NCBI RefSeq assembly: GCF_014596575.1
Contig: NZ_NASZ01000014.1
Span: forward strand, 37,365-101,364
DNA length: 64,000 nt
Source of the DNA: Flavobacterium pokkalii
Lineage (GTDB): Bacteria > Bacteroidota > Bacteroidia > Flavobacteriales > Flavobacteriaceae
Reading direction: 5' to 3'
Shown: positions 62,353-64,000 of the stretch, piece after piece
Numbering within the stretch: position 1 is the first letter of the stretch
Layout: each line of letters starts with the position of its first letter
The notes under the pieces: model-generated
The model's database searches: none
The model's input: only the letters and a program-made list of their open reading frames with translations
What the model was told of the DNA's origin: nothing
Made by a program: the position numbers and the translations under genes

Positions 62353-63924
62353 ATGAATGATTTTTATTTTAGTGATACTATAAATTGGATAAAGTCAGAT
62401 AAAAGGATATCTACTTGGACTACTATATATAAACAATGGGAAGAAAACAATTCTCGTGAGTATTTATTTTGCCTTTTATTTCCTAAAAAATTAATCAAAC
62501 AATTTATAAAACATCCCACTTGGAGTTTAAATATTACTCATTTAAAACCTTATTATGTTCATTATTCAGAAAAAGCATCTAAATACTATAGATGGGGTAT
62601 AGAATCAAAATATGAACCTCTAGTATATCAACAATTCTATAATAATATATATCCAACAAAATATGAATTGATTGAAGAAATTCAGCAATTTTTTAATCTA
62701 TATTTTGATAGTAAAACTAATACATACGTTAGTATCGATATAGCTTCTGAACAAAGTGAAGTAGTTAAAATTATAAAAAAAGGAGATAATATTGAGTTTA
62801 AAATAAGAACACATTTTTTAAGACAATTCCTTTATACTAAAAAAATGGTTTTAGGTTTTCAGATGGACTATTTTAAAGAATCAGATAAAACCTTAAAAGA
62901 ACAAAATCTTAATGAAAACATATTATTTGATGAGTTTACACAGTTCTACAATTTTAATATTTCTTTTAAAGATTATTCTTTTTGGGATAGGTGTAAATCA
63001 GATTCTAGACTGTTAGGAAAAGTAATTCTTTTCGGTTATGAAAGTCAAAATATTCAAACAGATTATGCCAGACTAAATTCCCAAAAGTGTGAAGATTTTA
63101 TAGTAAATATAAGTACTGATAGTGGTGAATTTATTTATGAAAATTGTAATAAGAGTGAATTCGAAGATTCAAACTATGGCTTTTACACGCCTGTATTTTT
63201 TAAAAAAGAAGTTTTACAAAAATATTACCATAATCCTAACTTATATACAATAGAAGATGGCTCTTTAATTATGAAAGGTTCTTGGAGGCTTTATATAGAT
63301 AATAATAATTATGATTTTATAGTTGTCTACCTTGGTGATTTGAGAATTCTACCAAATCAAGATCAATTATATTGGAAAAGTTTTAATATTGAACCACAAT
63401 CAGAGGTAAATAAACGTAGGTTTAATATAGATTTTTTATCATCTTATTATAATCCAGAAATTGAAGATTTAAAATTCAAGAATGAATATATTCGAGTAAA
63501 TAAATTATGGTTGCAAAAGTTCGGTTTTAATTTATTTTCTGAATTTGATGAAAATGATATTCATTGTTTTAAAACTATTAGGCTCCCTTTAAAAAATGAA
63601 GCAGGAGAATTAGATGTTCTTATTTTGAATCTGTGTAAAGTTTTAATTGATTATTTAAATACTAAATCAATAAATAAACATCTTACCTCAGAACAAAAAG
63701 AGCTAAGATCTATTGAAAAGCTTGAAATATTTTTTCAGATAAATCACTTCAAAGATCTTGAAAAAATTATTTCGTTTTATAAGACTTTGCAAAAGTTAAG
63801 ATCTACAGGCTCTGCCCACCGTAAAAATTCAGATTATAAAAAAATCCTAAGTAATTTAGGTTATGAAAATTTAAATGAAAAAGGAATTTTTAAAGAAATA
63901 TTAAATAACGTGAGTTCGATATAA
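62353..63924 (+). CDS. Uncharacterised 523-residue defence-island protein
   Basis: The function is unknown. The chain is soluble, rich in Tyr, Phe and Asn. A conserved-looking core segment reads VVYLGDLRILPNQDQLYWKS, which resembles the 'LGDL..LP..EQLHW' signature of a large uncharacterised family also found in Actinobacteria. The C-terminal 130 residues are helical (NLCKVLIDYLNTKSINKHLT). It follows the nuclease-STAND gene by 18 bases, so it is probably co-transcribed and could be a partner or a separate defence gene. No catalytic motif is obvious. Confidence 0.65.
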   Translation: MNDFYFSDTINWIKSDKRISTWTTIYKQWEENNSREYLFCLLFPKKLIKQFIKHPTWSLNITHLKPYYVHYSEKASKYYRWGIESKYEPLVYQQFYNNIYPTKYELIEEIQQFFNLYFDSKTNTYVSIDIASEQSEVVKIIKKGDNIEFKIRTHFLRQFLYTKKMVLGFQMDYFKESDKTLKEQNLNENILFDEFTQFYNFNISFKDYSFWDRCKSDSRLLGKVILFGYESQNIQTDYARLNSQKCEDFIVNISTDSGEFIYENCNKSEFEDSNYGFYTPVFFKKEVLQKYYHNPNLYTIEDGSLIMKGSWRLYIDNNNYDFIVVYLGDLRILPNQDQLYWKSFNIEPQSEVNKRRFNIDFLSSYYNPEIEDLKFKNEYIRVNKLWLQKFGFNLFSEFDENDIHCFKTIRLPLKNEAGELDVLILNLCKVLIDYLNTKSINKHLTSEQKELRSIEKLEIFFQINHFKDLEKIISFYKTLQKLRSTGSAHRKNSDYKKILSNLGYENLNEKGIFKEILNNVSSI

Positions 63925-64000
63925 TTTTACTACAAATACGTAAAAATATTTGCACAAAAAAGCAAAAGCTAGTATATTTAAAGTGCTAATTTTCAAATAA

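Overview
The window looks like chromosome of a Flavobacterium-type Bacteroidota. It is AT-rich, and its promoters carry the Bacteroidota -7 element TAnnTTTG, twice with a TTG 19-20 bases upstream. It encodes a SusC/TonB-type outer-membrane receptor, and its tmRNA tag reads GENTYALAA. Genus is inferred from gene content and style, not from a marker gene.

Bases 1-26300 are core chromosome. The left edge holds the 3' end of an assimilatory nitrate reductase fused to a NirB-like FAD/BFD module. Next come a NIR_SIR-like protein with a C-terminal rubredoxin and a thioesterase. Convergent to these is a complete molybdenum-cofactor operon on the minus strand (moeA, mobA, cobA, moaD, moeB-rhodanese, moaE, moaC-moaB fusion, moaA). 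The cobA-type methyltransferase adds a siroheme step, so the block serves nitrate and nitrite assimilation. An FNR-like regulator at 16 kb and the moeA promoter share the palindrome core GTATTAATAC, which suggests a regulon. The rest is housekeeping: arginase and ornithine aminotransferase, peptidase, HAD phosphatases, menE, CPBP protease, arsC-like, TonB receptor, fumC, an alanine-dehydrogenase-like enzyme and a serine hydrolase.

At 26302-26696 lies ssrA (tmRNA), followed at once by a tyrosine integrase whose box-I arginine is replaced. Everything to the right reads as an island integrated at ssrA; its far end is outside the window. Cargo from 28 to 40 kb includes a YiaK-type dehydrogenase, a DoxX-like protein, an ECF sigma factor, folE, flavohemoglobin, ferredoxin, an AraC regulator and a TolC/HlyD/MFS efflux set with two uncharacterised genes. 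From 40 to 47 kb there is a mobile-element module: an unknown 491-residue protein, an excisionase-like HTH protein, a replication-initiator-like protein and a DnaC-like ATPase. Between its genes sit two structured repeats whose arms differ by compensatory changes. An AbiE toxin-antitoxin pair follows, then the decayed 3' end of a second DnaC-like gene.

From 47.3 kb to the right edge is one tightly packed defence operon: hsdM, hsdS, kwaA, kwaB (Kiwa), a PIN-domain gene, a DUF262/GmrS-like gene and hsdR, then an RloC/PrrC-like anticodon nuclease, a nuclease-STAND ATPase and an unknown 523-residue protein. The type I restriction system is thus split by four other defence genes joined by gaps of 1-4 bases or overlaps. 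The PIN-DUF262 pair and the terminal unknown gene are the best candidates for undescribed defence functions. hsdM also carries an in-frame insert made of dispersed repeats that recur in the replication-initiator-like gene.
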